DNA from: DAISIL01 sp036822015
Lineage (GTDB): Bacteria > Bacteroidota > Bacteroidia > Cytophagales > Bernardetiaceae
Length of the DNA: 57,541 bases
Direction: 5' to 3'
Assembly: GCA_036822015.1 (NCBI GenBank)
Contig: DAISIL010000016.1
Coordinates: 1-57,541 of the forward strand
Program-made: the position numbers and the translations under genes
Part shown: in pieces, positions 41,511 to 50,992 of the stretch
How the letters are laid out: the number at the start of each line of letters is the position of its first letter
Numbering within the stretch: position 1 is the first letter of the stretch
The notes under the pieces: generated by a model
Told to the model about the DNA's origin: nothing
The model's input: the letters and a program-made list of their open reading frames with translations, nothing else
Database searches by the model: none

Positions 41511-41786
41511 ATGGCAGTAAACATTAAACCGTTGGGAGACCGCGTGCTGGTAGAACCAGCAGCGGCAGAAGAAAAAACCGCTTCAGGGATCATCATTCCG
41601 GATACCGCCAAAGAAAAGCCGCAGCGCGGAACCGTTGTCGCCGTAGGTGAGGGCAAAAAAGATGAGCCAATCACGGTTAAGGTAGGCGATACGGTGCTTT
41701 ACGGCAAATATTCGGGTACGGAGTTAAGCATCGAGGGTACGGATTACCTCATCATGCGCGAGTCGGACATCTACGCAGTCCTGTAA
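41511..41786 (+). CDS. groES: Co-chaperonin GroES
   Basis: A 91-residue cytoplasmic co-chaperonin that caps the GroEL chamber. Family features: IKPLGDRVLVEP at the start, the mobile loop with EKTASGIIIPDTAKEKPQRG (with Ile-Ile-Ile as GroEL contact), VGDTVLYGKYSGTE and the final YLIMRESDIYAVL. Length is slightly short of the usual 94-97. It precedes groEL by 61 bp and shares its transcript. No CIRCE element and no clear TAnnTTTG box is present upstream; the inverted repeat at 41390 is the only candidate control site. Confidence 0.98.
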   Translation: MAVNIKPLGDRVLVEPAAAEEKTASGIIIPDTAKEKPQRGTVVAVGEGKKDEPITVKVGDTVLYGKYSGTELSIEGTDYLIMRESDIYAVL

Positions 41787-41847
41787 GCGCAGTATTCTCC
41801 ATTTTTCTTTACCATTTTCAAAAAAATTTTTTTTTCAGTAAACAGTT

Positions 41848-43491
41848 ATGGCTAAACAACTCTATTTCAATACCGACGCTCGCGATCGCCTCAAAGTAGG
41901 TGTAGATCGCCTGGCTAACGCCGTCAAGACTACACTCGGCCCCAAAGGTCGTAATGTCATCATCGACAAAAAGTTTGGCGCACCTACCGTCACCAAAGAC
42001 GGTGTAACGGTGGCTAAGGAAATCGAACTCAAAGACCCCGTCGAGAACATGGGCGCACAGCTCGTCAAAGAAGTAGCCTCCAAAACCGCCGATCAGGCTG
42101 GTGATGGTACCACTACGGCTACGGTGCTGGCGCAGGCAATCTTCAATGCTGGCATCAAAAGTGTTGCCGCCGGAGCTAATCCCATGGACGTAAAACGCGG
42201 CATCGACAAAGCCGTAGCCCTCGTGGTCAAAAACCTCCGTGGTCAGTCCAAGACCATCAACACCTCCAACGAAATCGCTCAAGTAGCGGCCATCTCCGCC
42301 AACAACGATAACGAAATCGGGCAGATGATCGCCGATGCAATGGACAAAGTAGGCAAGGACGGTGTCATCACGGTTGAGGAAGCCAAAGGCACCGAGACCG
42401 AAGTAAAGACCGTCGAAGGGATGCAGTTTGATCGTGGCTACCTCTCGCCTTACTTCGTAACGGATACCGAAGCCATGGAAGCCAACCTGGACAACCCCTA
42501 CATCCTGATCTACGACAAAAAAGTATCGACGATGAAGGATTTGTTGCCCGTACTCGAAGCCGTCGCACAAACAGGACATCCGCTCTTGATTGTCGCCGAA
42601 GACGTGGACGGTGAGGCATTGGCTACCCTGGTCGTGAACAAAATCCGTGGCGCACTCAAAGTGGCCGCCGTCAAAGCCCCTGGTTTTGGTGATCGTCGCA
42701 AGGCGATGCTCGAAGATATTGCCATCCTGACGGGCGGTACAGTCGTCTCCGAAGAACGTGGCTACAAACTCGAAAATGCGTCGTTGGATATGCTCGGACG
42801 CGCCGAAAAAATCATCCTGGACAAAGACAACACCACCATCGTCAATGGTGCTGGTAGCCAGGAAGAAATCAAGGCCCGTGTCAATGTCATCAAGGCGCAA
42901 ATCGAGAAAAGCACCTCTGACTACGACCGCGAGAAGCTCCAGGAGCGTTTGGCCAAACTGGCCGGCGGTGTAGCCATCCTCTACATTGGTGCAGCCACCG
43001 AAGTCGAAATGAAAGAGAAAAAAGATCGCGTCGATGATGCCCTTCATGCTACCCGCGCTGCCGTCGAAGAAGGCGTAGTCGCTGGTGGTGGGGTTGCCTT
43101 GATCCGCGCACTTGCTGCCCTTGATGGCATCGAAACCGAAAACCATGACCAAAAAATCGGTACGGATATCGTGCGTGCAGCCCTCGAATCTCCCCTGCGC
43201 ACCATCGTATCCAATGCCGGTGGCGAAGGTTCTGTCGTCGTACAGAAAGTACGCGAAGGTGAAGGTGCTTTTGGCTACAATGCCCGCACGGACATCTACG
43301 AAGACCTCTTTGCGGCAGGTGTCATCGACCCAACAAAAGTTACTCGTCTGGCCCTCGAAAACGCTGCTTCTATCTCCTCCCTGCTCCTGACTACCGAGTG
43401 TGTCGTCGCTGACGATCCCGAGACGGAAAAAGAAGCTGGTATGGGTGGTGGAATGCCCGGTGGCATGGGTGGCATGGGCGGCATGATGTAA
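41848..43491 (+). CDS. groEL: Chaperonin GroEL
   Basis: A 547-residue cytoplasmic chaperonin. ATP-binding and hydrolysis motifs are in place: KTTLGPKGRNV, GDGTTTATVLA with the catalytic Asp, and the C-terminal GGGVALIRA. The tail is the usual Gly/Met-rich string (MGGGMPGGMGGMGGMM). Length is typical. It is followed by a strong intrinsic terminator. A 444-residue open frame on the opposite strand is an artefact of codon bias. Confidence 0.99.
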   Translation: MAKQLYFNTDARDRLKVGVDRLANAVKTTLGPKGRNVIIDKKFGAPTVTKDGVTVAKEIELKDPVENMGAQLVKEVASKTADQAGDGTTTATVLAQAIFNAGIKSVAAGANPMDVKRGIDKAVALVVKNLRGQSKTINTSNEIAQVAAISANNDNEIGQMIADAMDKVGKDGVITVEEAKGTETEVKTVEGMQFDRGYLSPYFVTDTEAMEANLDNPYILIYDKKVSTMKDLLPVLEAVAQTGHPLLIVAEDVDGEALATLVVNKIRGALKVAAVKAPGFGDRRKAMLEDIAILTGGTVVSEERGYKLENASLDMLGRAEKIILDKDNTTIVNGAGSQEEIKARVNVIKAQIEKSTSDYDREKLQERLAKLAGGVAILYIGAATEVEMKEKKDRVDDALHATRAAVEEGVVAGGGVALIRALAALDGIETENHDQKIGTDIVRAALESPLRTIVSNAGGEGSVVVQKVREGEGAFGYNARTDIYEDLFAAGVIDPTKVTRLALENAASISSLLLTTECVVADDPETEKEAGMGGGMPGGMGGMGGMM

Positions 43492-43517
43492 TACTTGTCC
43501 CTTTGCACCATTTTTTG

Positions 43518-43553
43518 CGCTCTCCCGAACAGCAGCTCGGGAGAGCGTTTTTT
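43518..43553 (+). terminator. Intrinsic terminator of groESL
   Basis: Perfect 11-bp stem CGCTCTCCCGA (43518-43528) and TCGGGAGAGCG (43537-43547), 8-nt loop, then six T. The T run overlaps the stop codon of the convergent gene ending at 43552. Confidence 0.9.
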
Positions 43554-45255
43554 ATTGGGGTATCGACTGACTTTTGTGCTGGCGAATCTGTAAGGTAAGC
43601 GGGCGTTGATAAGAGTGGTCAAAATATTGCACCTGCCGCACCACTTGAAAATCACGCTCCCAAAAGATACCGTACTCCTCCAAACAGGTAATCAGGGCAG
43701 GATTGAGGGGATACTCCATCGTGGTAATGAAAGCGATTTTTTCGGGGGCTACATCGACAGCTTTTACTTTGGCACAAGTCGAATACTCGCTGACCCACTG
43801 CAAGGTATAGGGCTTTTTGTCCACGAGCAAGGCCATGCCTTTTTGTTGGCTATCGGCAAAGATGTATTCGATGCTATCATTTTCTTTCAAAAAGTTCAAT
43901 ATTTTAGCTAGCTCGTTGGTCTGCTGGTCGATCTGGATACCGTGTAGAGCATCCGACGATGCCGGATAGGTGGCTTTGGTGAGCGGTACTTGTCGGTAAG
44001 GGTCTAGTATCGTACCCGTTAGCCCCTGGGCCACACTTAGGGCGACAAACAAAAAGAGAATGCTTTGCTTAAACCAGGTGTTGCTCACCAGAACTGTCAA
44101 ATAATAAATCATCAAACCGATAAACCCGCCGTAGATCAACAGTTGTCCAGAAAGCCCGTTGTTTGTCCCGAGACAGCCAATGATAGGCAACAAAGCCAAA
44201 GCACCAAAGAGCCACCCCTCCGTCTTGCTGCTAGACAAAAGCCGATCGAAACCCAAAGCCAATAACACCAACAGGTGTATCTGGATGAGCTGATAGGCCA
44301 CCTTTGCTCCACCAATCCAAGCGTCTTTATACATCACAAACCCCACCAACACGATCAGGCTCACCACCTGGTAGTAGCGTTGATAGTCTGCCTTACTTGC
44401 TTTGGATATTTCCATCAAAAATCGAAAGACCACAAAAGCCAGTAGCAGTACCAATGCTGGGGCCTGTATCGCCGCCCAGGTATCTTTGAAGTTGTCCTTG
44501 TAGCGTGTCCAAATGTATGCAAAGGAGTGTGTAGGGTCGTCGGAGAGTATCGCAAAATTTGCTTGGAGGTACTGTTCCAGAGCGTTTACCATATCTCCCC
44601 CCGAAAAGATCAGCAAAGCAACAAGCAGCCCCAACATACCTCCGCCTACCCCGAAGATATACCGCTTGTAGTCGCCTTTTTTTTGGTAGAACAACCCCAC
44701 GATTAGCAAAAACGGTACTAACAAAGAATTGGTAATCTTGATAAAAAACAAAATCAAGCTAAAAAAACCAACACCAAAACCGTATCCTGCCTGTTCGTAG
44801 GTCGTAGGCGCCTGCCAAAACAAGAGCCATAAGCCCGTAACAAGCATCATCAAGACATACGACATGGAGTTGTATGAAATTGCCATTGGCCCCCAAGAAA
44901 AGCTCAAGAACACTCCCCCAAGAACCACCGCAAAAATGAGCAGTAGCTGTGCCCGTTCCTGATAAGCCGCCACCCGAGCAACACCCCAACTCAACACGGC
45001 CGCCGCCAAAATAGACAAAAACACACGTATCCAGCGCAAACTCACCAAACTCATCGGCAACCAACCCAAAAAACGATCAAAAACCCGATGTGAACTATCC
45101 GGAGAGAGGTCAGGGATATGATCGGCGTACAGATAACCCTGGTAGTAATAACTTTCGTCCGTAAATTCCATCCCGTGATGGGCTGCCCAAAGCAAAGTCC
45201 CAACGCCGATACTGTTCATCAAAAGTAGTAACCCAACAAATTGCTTATTGCTCAT
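43552..45255 (-). CDS. Polytopic membrane protein, GT-C glycosyltransferase-like
   Basis: A 567-residue integral membrane protein started at the ATG at 45255 (MSNKQFVGLLLLMNS); the TTG 36 bases upstream is less likely. About 11 membrane helices precede a C-terminal soluble domain of about 150 residues (SIEYIFADSQQKGMALLVDKKPY). The first large loop carries the acidic pair in MEFTDESYYYQGY, the position of the catalytic acid in GT-C enzymes such as ArnT and PMT that use lipid-linked sugars. This would glycosylate a lipid or protein on the outer face of the inner membrane. The family is inferred from topology and this motif only. Confidence 0.7.
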   Translation of the reverse strand: MSNKQFVGLLLLMNSIGVGTLLWAAHHGMEFTDESYYYQGYLYADHIPDLSPDSSHRVFDRFLGWLPMSLVSLRWIRVFLSILAAAVLSWGVARVAAYQERAQLLLIFAVVLGGVFLSFSWGPMAISYNSMSYVLMMLVTGLWLLFWQAPTTYEQAGYGFGVGFFSLILFFIKITNSLLVPFLLIVGLFYQKKGDYKRYIFGVGGGMLGLLVALLIFSGGDMVNALEQYLQANFAILSDDPTHSFAYIWTRYKDNFKDTWAAIQAPALVLLLAFVVFRFLMEISKASKADYQRYYQVVSLIVLVGFVMYKDAWIGGAKVAYQLIQIHLLVLLALGFDRLLSSSKTEGWLFGALALLPIIGCLGTNNGLSGQLLIYGGFIGLMIYYLTVLVSNTWFKQSILFLFVALSVAQGLTGTILDPYRQVPLTKATYPASSDALHGIQIDQQTNELAKILNFLKENDSIEYIFADSQQKGMALLVDKKPYTLQWVSEYSTCAKVKAVDVAPEKIAFITTMEYPLNPALITCLEEYGIFWERDFQVVRQVQYFDHSYQRPLTLQIRQHKSQSIPQ

Positions 45256-45326
45256 GGATAAATACCTTGCTTTTGCTTTCTGACCCAACAAAACAGCAAA
45301 GAAAAATCGACAAATGCAATTTTGAC

Positions 45327-45929
45327 CTACTCCAACACCCGCCTTGCAAAAGCTACCTTGTTGTGCCAGTAGTTTTTCCAGGCATCCTCGTTGGAGCGAT
45401 CCACAACGACACCTCTGCTCGTGGCATGAATGACACTATAATGATCTTCCTCAGCAGCCGTTACCAGGGCTACATGAAAAATGCGCTGGCTGCCTTCACG
45501 CCGAAAGAACAACAAATCACCCACCCGCAAGCTATCCAACGAAATCGAACGACCAAGCAGGGCCTGAGAACTCGATCCGTGTGGAAGATCTAAATTTAAC
45601 TCCTTGAAAATAAAACAAGTAAACCCAGAACAATCGAATCCCTTTGGGGTCATGCCCGAGTAGCGATACGGCGCACCGAGGTACTGCTCGGCCTGCTGGG
45701 CCAGGAAAAGCCCCTTCAGGACACCCTCCGGCATCCGCTCGGGGCGTTCGGTACTCGTGATCTCTGGCGTAGGCAACGCAACAGACAGAGCAGATGCGCC
45801 CGGTACAGCTACCACCGGTAGCGGTCTATCGTCCGTGGTTGCCGCCGTGCTTTTGCGGGATATGGAACAAGAAGCCCCCATCAGGAGGGTAAGCAATAGC
45901 ACACACAAAAAGGTACTTAACGTTCGCAT
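45327..45929 (-). CDS. NlpC/P60 cell-wall peptidase lipoprotein
   Basis: A 200-residue lipoprotein: the lipobox MGASC puts the lipidated Cys at residue 21. After a Pro/Ala-rich linker (30-70) comes the NlpC/P60 domain with catalytic Cys100 (KGFDCSGF), His152 (IFHVALV) and a third polar residue His168 (SVIHAT). Such enzymes cut the D-gamma-Glu/diaminopimelate bond in peptidoglycan stems. It is 24 bp downstream of the HMG-CoA synthase gene on the same strand but functionally unrelated. The envelope location follows from the lipobox. Confidence 0.93.
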   Translation of the reverse strand: MRTLSTFLCVLLLTLLMGASCSISRKSTAATTDDRPLPVVAVPGASALSVALPTPEITSTERPERMPEGVLKGLFLAQQAEQYLGAPYRYSGMTPKGFDCSGFTCFIFKELNLDLPHGSSSQALLGRSISLDSLRVGDLLFFRREGSQRIFHVALVTAAEEDHYSVIHATSRGVVVDRSNEDAWKNYWHNKVAFARRVLE

Positions 45930-45953
45930 CCCTTCTTAACGCAAAAAAAGCGT

Positions 45954-47366
45954 TTACTGGTATATGCGCTGGCCGGCATCAATCGTTTGAAGCGTAAACG
46001 GGCGGTTGCGCCGAACGGGCTTTTGGTCTTCGTGATAGTCCAGATAGGTCTGATAACCTATCGCTTTTCGCTGATTTTGAAGATATTCCATGATTTGCAA
46101 AGAGGCTGCTACTTTTTGCCAGTTCGGTTGTAGCACACCCGCAAAGACCTTTGCCTTTGAGCCACTCCCATAAGCGATAAACCCAATGGTATCTCCCTCC
46201 TGTGCCGCTCCTTGTCGGGATAGGTCATCGAGCAAGCTAATCAAAGCCATAAAAATAGAGGCCGTGTACATATTACCGATTTGGGCAGAAGCCAGACTTC
46301 CTGGAAGGATGACCGATTGACTATAAGTTTTGTAGGTTTTTGATTTAGCGACAGCGCGGTAGTACTCGGGCGTATCCGTGAAGGGCATCTGGAGTTCGTC
46401 CTGGAGGGCTTGTCCAAATTCATCTTGCTGCCCGGCAAAGATTTGCTGAAAGACACGCTCGCCGTGTTTGGCATAGGGGAGATGCATCGCGATGCGCTTC
46501 CAGTTCGAGAGTTTGAAGTTAGGGTGCTGTTTTTTGAAATGTTCAAAGGCCTCTTTGATGCGATCCTGATAGCACTGATTAGAAAACTGCCCATCGAAGA
46601 GCGGCGTTTCTTTGAAGAGATGCAAATAAGGCGTTGCGCCGCCGAGGATTTCTCCGGCCGACCCATTGAGGGCATAGAGTTTTTGGGTGAGCTGTGCCGC
46701 CGAAAGATGATCGAGTTCGGCTAAGGTCAAGACCTCCTGGATGATCTGCTCCTTTGTTGCACGGCGTTTGGGCTTGTGAAAGTCGTGTACGCTGTGGGTG
46801 GCTACGCCCCAATCGGTATCCAGGGATAGCAAGCGGGGATTTTGACGCACCAGCAGCGCGACCGCACCAGCCCCCTGGGTATATTCGCCTCCCGAGCCGA
46901 GTTCGTACTTGGCGTAGTCAGCGGCTACCACGATACCGATACGATCCGATTTGGCGGCAGCCCAATCGAGGGTGTTTTGGAGAGCATCCACCGCCCCGAT
47001 ACAGGCAAAGGTAAGATCGACGACATCGCAGTTTTGGAGGCAACGCACTCCATAAGTAGCTGATAATCTGTTTTCGAGCATCTCGAGGGTATAGGAGGCC
47101 ATGGGCTTGGCTCCGTCCCAGGCACTTTCGGTGCCGAGGTAGATGCGTCCGATGTTTCGGGGGTCAAGTTGGTTTCTTTGGATCAGTTGCCAGACGGCTT
47201 CGGCAGCCATGGTGGCGGCATCCTCGTCGGGATATGGGATGGCCATTTTTTCGAGACCGAGCCCGTACCGAAGTTTCTCGAGGGGTAGATCTCGGGCTTG
47301 AGCCAACGTTTCGATTTCTAAAAAAAGTTCAGGCACATAAAACGCCAGATCATCAATACCTACCAT
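45954..47366 (-). CDS. Hydroxymethylglutaryl-CoA synthase
   Basis: A 470-residue cytoplasmic enzyme of the thiolase superfamily that condenses acetyl-CoA and acetoacetyl-CoA to HMG-CoA, the entry to the mevalonate pathway. Motifs: GIDDLAFYVPE, YLGTESAWDGAKP with catalytic Glu80, the nucleophile Cys122 in DLTFACIGAVDAL, and MHLPYAKHG with the active-site His. It is longer than bacterial mvaS (about 390) and nearer the eukaryote-like class, matching Bacteroidota homologues. HMG-CoA reductase is not in the window. The protein may instead serve a side branch (beta-branching), less likely as no polyketide genes are close. Confidence 0.92.
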   Translation of the reverse strand: MVGIDDLAFYVPELFLEIETLAQARDLPLEKLRYGLGLEKMAIPYPDEDAATMAAEAVWQLIQRNQLDPRNIGRIYLGTESAWDGAKPMASYTLEMLENRLSATYGVRCLQNCDVVDLTFACIGAVDALQNTLDWAAAKSDRIGIVVAADYAKYELGSGGEYTQGAGAVALLVRQNPRLLSLDTDWGVATHSVHDFHKPKRRATKEQIIQEVLTLAELDHLSAAQLTQKLYALNGSAGEILGGATPYLHLFKETPLFDGQFSNQCYQDRIKEAFEHFKKQHPNFKLSNWKRIAMHLPYAKHGERVFQQIFAGQQDEFGQALQDELQMPFTDTPEYYRAVAKSKTYKTYSQSVILPGSLASAQIGNMYTASIFMALISLLDDLSRQGAAQEGDTIGFIAYGSGSKAKVFAGVLQPNWQKVAASLQIMEYLQNQRKAIGYQTYLDYHEDQKPVRRNRPFTLQTIDAGQRIYQ

Positions 47367-47446
47367 GGGCTTATTTGAGTTGATGGAATGCTATGTACTA
47401 CTTAGGTGAGCGAAATTTTGTTTAGGGATGACCAAAATCATTTTCC

Positions 47447-47479
47447 TTGGGTGTTTTTCGGATTTCTAACGTACCTTTG
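47447..47479 (+). promoter_or_regulatory. ctaA promoter
   Basis: TTG at 47447-47449, 22-nt spacer, TACCTTTG at 47472-47479, extended as TACCTTTGCA exactly as at the tRNA-Val and tRNA-Asp promoters. The ATG of ctaA is 48 bp downstream, leaving a leader of about 40 nt. Confidence 0.65.
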
Positions 47480-47527
47480 CAATCAATTTTGCTAGATGGG
47501 TAGTTTATCTTAGCAAAACCAATAGGC

Positions 47528-48646
47528 ATGGCAAGAGCTTTTCGCAGTTTCGGAATCATTACGGTTGTCTCGGTCTATCTGCTCATTCTGGTAGGGGCTG
47601 TGGTGCGCAGCACGGGGTCGGGCATGGGTTGCCCCGATTGGCCCAAATGTTTTGGGCAATGGATACCGCCCACGGAAGCCGACCAACTCCCCCCCAACTA
47701 CGAAGAGCGTTATGTGGAAGAACGCCGTCAAAAAAACACCCGTGTTGCCAAATTATTTGACCGCCTCGGATTTAAGCAACTTAGCGATCAGCTATTAAAC
47801 GACCCCAAGACTTACGAAGCGACCTATTTTAATGCCCTCGAGACCTGGATTGAATACGTCAATCGCCTGCTGGGTGTCTTGATTGGACTTTTTGTTGTGG
47901 TTACCTTTGTCCTCTCCTGGGGCTATTGGCGTAATCATAAGGAGGTTACGCTCTTGAGCGGGCTTTCGCTGTTGCTCGTGATCGTACAAGGGGTTATCGG
48001 TGCTGTTGTCGTCTCAACAAACCTACTTGGCTCCATGATAACCGTTCACCTGGTGGTGGCCATCGTAATTGTGGGCTTGCTCACCTACACCGTCTTTCGC
48101 TCGTATGCTTTGTCGGGCAAGATTAGCTGTCCCGTGGATGCCTCTATTTCAGAAAGTTTATTGAAAAAATTAAACCTCTGGTTGCTTGCAGGTATGATCC
48201 TTTACGCCTTGCAATTCGTGATGGGTGCGCAGGTGCGCGAGGCTGTCGATGTGGTTTCGGAGGCTTTGGGTGATGCTCGTCGGGGAGAGTGGATCGACCA
48301 GCTAGGTCTTACTTTCTATGTGCATCGTTCGTTTTCGCTGGTGGTAGCGGGATTGCACGCGCTACTCGTGTACTGGCTCTGGCGGGCAGGCACCGGGGCG
48401 GGTTATATTCGTCGCTATGCGTATGGCTTGTTAGCGGTTTTGCTTTTGGAGATCGCTACTGGTGCCGCGATGGCGTATTTGTCCATTCCGGCAGTGCTTC
48501 AACCGGTACATCTGCTGCTGGCAGCGGTAGCTTTTGGTCTGCAACTCATGCTATGGCTACACCTCAAACACACCCGTCAAGCCAACAAACAACAGTCATC
48601 TTTTATCGTTGAACCAACCCACTCGTATGCTACATCCAAGCCCTAA
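47528..48646 (+). CDS. ctaA: Haem A synthase (COX15/CtaA)
   Basis: A 372-residue integral membrane enzyme that oxidises the C8 methyl of haem O to make haem A for cytochrome oxidase. The N-terminal helix has VGAVVRSTGSGMGCPDWPKCFGQ with Cys35 and Cys41. Conserved His residues are H174 (ITVHLVV), H266 (FYVHRSFS) and H328 (LQPVHLLL), but the first expected His, in 'E..HR', is Asn112 (WIEYVNRLLG). Eight membrane helices are evident. It is the first gene of ctaA-cyoE-radA; the next gene starts 20 bp before its stop. It has its own TACCTTTGCA promoter. Confidence 0.95.
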   Translation: MARAFRSFGIITVVSVYLLILVGAVVRSTGSGMGCPDWPKCFGQWIPPTEADQLPPNYEERYVEERRQKNTRVAKLFDRLGFKQLSDQLLNDPKTYEATYFNALETWIEYVNRLLGVLIGLFVVVTFVLSWGYWRNHKEVTLLSGLSLLLVIVQGVIGAVVVSTNLLGSMITVHLVVAIVIVGLLTYTVFRSYALSGKISCPVDASISESLLKKLNLWLLAGMILYALQFVMGAQVREAVDVVSEALGDARRGEWIDQLGLTFYVHRSFSLVVAGLHALLVYWLWRAGTGAGYIRRYAYGLLAVLLLEIATGAAMAYLSIPAVLQPVHLLLAAVAFGLQLMLWLHLKHTRQANKQQSSFIVEPTHSYATSKP

Positions 48647-49535
48647 TCCATCGGTGTTGTCCGGTCAGGTGGCACTTTGGCCCCAAAAAGCCAAGCACTT
48701 TTTTGCATTGCTCAAATTTCGTTTGTCGCTGCTGGTACTCTTTTCGGGAACCATCGGCTACGCGCTCGCCTACACGGGCATGGGCTGGGAGTGGACGCGG
48801 TTTTTGTGCTTCGTCGTGGGTAGTTTTCTGATTACGGGAGCCGCCAACACCATCAATCAAATTCTTGAACGTGAGGTAGATAAGCACATGACTCGTACCC
48901 GCACGCGCCCCTTACCCACAGGTGTACTAGGGGTTTGGGAAACGATCCTGTTTACGCTCATCCTCACTTTTGTCGGAACGGCTATCCTGGTGGTTGGGGT
49001 AAGCGTAGGCGCGGCTTCGTTGGCTTTGTTGTCCTTGATCTTGTATGCCTTCGTTTATACGCCACTCAAAGGCGTTACGTCGTTTGCTGTTTTTGTGGGG
49101 GCATTTCCGGGAGCTTTCCCTCCCTTGATCGGCTGGTATGCTGCTGCCGATGAACTGACGATAGGGGCTTTTATCATCTTTGGGTTGCAGTTTGTGTGGC
49201 AATTTCCTCATTTTTGGGCCATCGCCTGGCTTTCCCACGATGACTACCTCAAAGTAGGCTATAACCTCCTCCCGACCGGCAACCGCGACATGGGAACGGC
49301 CTTACAGATCGTGAGCTACACCCTTTTCTTGATTCCGTTGGGTATTGCGCCCTGGCTTTATGGCATGACGGGAGCCATCTCGGCAGTTGTTGTTACGGTT
49401 GCGGCGCTGGCCTTCCTCTGGCCTGCCTTACAGCTCCTCCAGCACGGCTCCCGCAAAGCCGCCCGAACGCTAATGTTCGCTTCGTTTTTTTATTTGCCCG
49501 TCATGCAGATTGCTTTTCTTTTAGATAAACTTTGA
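48627..49535 (+). CDS. cyoE: Protohaem IX farnesyltransferase (haem O synthase)
   Basis: A 302-residue integral membrane enzyme of the UbiA family that adds a farnesyl group to haem B to give haem O. I use the ATG at 48627 (MLHPSPNPSVLSG). The Asp-rich motif region NQILEREVDKHMTRTRTRPLPTG and the second motif YNLLPTGNRDMGT are visible, as is the start of the prenyl pocket KFRLSLLVLFSG. It overlaps ctaA by 20 bp and radA by 4 bp, so the three genes are one transcription unit. Haem O is the substrate of the CtaA encoded just upstream. Confidence 0.95.
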   Translation: MLHPSPNPSVLSGQVALWPQKAKHFFALLKFRLSLLVLFSGTIGYALAYTGMGWEWTRFLCFVVGSFLITGAANTINQILEREVDKHMTRTRTRPLPTGVLGVWETILFTLILTFVGTAILVVGVSVGAASLALLSLILYAFVYTPLKGVTSFAVFVGAFPGAFPPLIGWYAAADELTIGAFIIFGLQFVWQFPHFWAIAWLSHDDYLKVGYNLLPTGNRDMGTALQIVSYTLFLIPLGIAPWLYGMTGAISAVVVTVAALAFLWPALQLLQHGSRKAARTLMFASFFYLPVMQIAFLLDKL

Positions 49536-50908
49536 AAAAACTCAAAAAAACGTATTTCTGTCAAAGTTGCGGGGCGCAATTTCCCAAATGGATGGGCAAA
49601 TGTACCTCCTGTGAGTCCTGGAATACCATCGTAGAAGAACTCCTCGAGACGCGCAGCCCCGAGGACAAGCAATCCTGGTCCGCCAGCAGCAGCAGTACAC
49701 GAGTGGTGAGCAAGCCCCAGGCGATCCCACAAATCGACTACGAATCCGTGGAGCGCATCGTTACGCCAGATGCCGAGCTAAACCGCGTCCTGGGTGGGGG
49801 TATCGTTCCAGGGTCTCTGGTTTTGATTGGTGGTGAGCCTGGCATCGGCAAATCTACGCTCATGCTACAGATCGCGCTCCTGCTCCCCACACACAAGGTC
49901 TTGTACGTCTCGGGCGAAGAGAGTGCGCAACAGATCAAGATGCGTGCCGAGCGTCTGCCCAACACGTCGGCCAACTGCTTTATCCTCACCGAAACCAACA
50001 CCCAGAACGTCTTCAAGCAAATCGAAGCCCTGGCCCCAGAGTTAGTCGTCATTGATTCGATCCAGACCTTACATACGGCATTTTTGGAGTCTTCGGCGGG
50101 TAGCGTCTCACAGGTACGGGAGTGTTCGGGCGAGCTCTTGAAGTTTGCCAAAGAAAGCGGAACGCCCGTTTTTCTGATCGGACACATCACCAAAGAAGGC
50201 TCCCTGGCCGGTCCCAAAGTCCTGGAACACATGGTAGATACGGTTTTGCAGTTTGAGGGCGACCGGCATTTGAGCTACCGCATCTTACGTACGACCAAAA
50301 ACCGTTTTGGCTCTACCTCCGAGCTGGGCATCTACCAAATGCAAGCCACAGGGCTACGGCAGGTCAGCAATCCCTCCGAAATCCTGATCTCGCAGCGCGA
50401 CGAACGCCTGAGCGGCATCACGATTGGGGCAACGATGGAGGGCAACCGCCCGCTCTTGATCGAAGTCCAATCACTGGTCAGTACGGCTACCTACGGCACA
50501 CCCCAGCGCAGCAGCACAGGTTACGACGGCCGACGGCTCAATATGCTCCTGGCCGTGCTAGAAAAACGCGGCGGCTATCGCATCGGCACACAAGACGTAT
50601 TCCTGAACATCACGGGCGGACTCAAGATCGAAGACCCAGCCCTGGACTTGGCCGTCTGTATGTCCGTGGTCTCCTCCTATGAAGACCTATCCCTGGATAC
50701 CGACGTGTGCTTTATCGGAGAGGTAGGCTTAGGTGGCGAGATTCGGGCCGTTAATCGAATCGAAAACCGCATCTCGGAGGCTGAAAAAATGGGCTTCCGG
50801 CAGGTCTTTATCTCCAAATACAACCTCAAAGGGCTGCCCCTGGATCGCTTTCAAGCCGAGATTATCGGGATGGGAAAACTTGATGAGGTCATCAAACGGT
50901 TGCTTTGA
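49532..50908 (+). CDS. radA: DNA repair protein RadA, TTG start
   Basis: A 458-residue cytoplasmic RecA-like branch-migration ATPase. N-terminal zinc finger Cys10, Cys13, Cys24, Cys27 (FCQSCG, KCTSCE); Walker A GGEPGIGKST (100-109); the RadA signature KNRFG (256-260); and a Lon-like C-terminal domain (DVFLNITGGLKIEDPALDLAV). No ATG fits: the TTG at 49532 overlaps the cyoE stop (TTGA) and gives MKKLKKTYFCQSCG, exactly the family start. It is coupled to cyoE but not functionally related. Confidence 0.96.
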   Translation: MKKLKKTYFCQSCGAQFPKWMGKCTSCESWNTIVEELLETRSPEDKQSWSASSSSTRVVSKPQAIPQIDYESVERIVTPDAELNRVLGGGIVPGSLVLIGGEPGIGKSTLMLQIALLLPTHKVLYVSGEESAQQIKMRAERLPNTSANCFILTETNTQNVFKQIEALAPELVVIDSIQTLHTAFLESSAGSVSQVRECSGELLKFAKESGTPVFLIGHITKEGSLAGPKVLEHMVDTVLQFEGDRHLSYRILRTTKNRFGSTSELGIYQMQATGLRQVSNPSEILISQRDERLSGITIGATMEGNRPLLIEVQSLVSTATYGTPQRSSTGYDGRRLNMLLAVLEKRGGYRIGTQDVFLNITGGLKIEDPALDLAVCMSVVSSYEDLSLDTDVCFIGEVGLGGEIRAVNRIENRISEAEKMGFRQVFISKYNLKGLPLDRFQAEIIGMGKLDEVIKRLL

Positions 50909-50992
50909 ACTTTTTTAAAACGCCAAAGAATGCAATCTAAGTTTGCTTATCCCGAGGAAATTTAGGTGATTTGCTAAAAAAAACGCCAAGCT

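Noticed and set aside
41818..43152. 444-residue open frame opposite groEL
   Set aside because: It lies wholly antisense to a certain groEL and has no domain; the long opening comes from the codon bias of the true gene.
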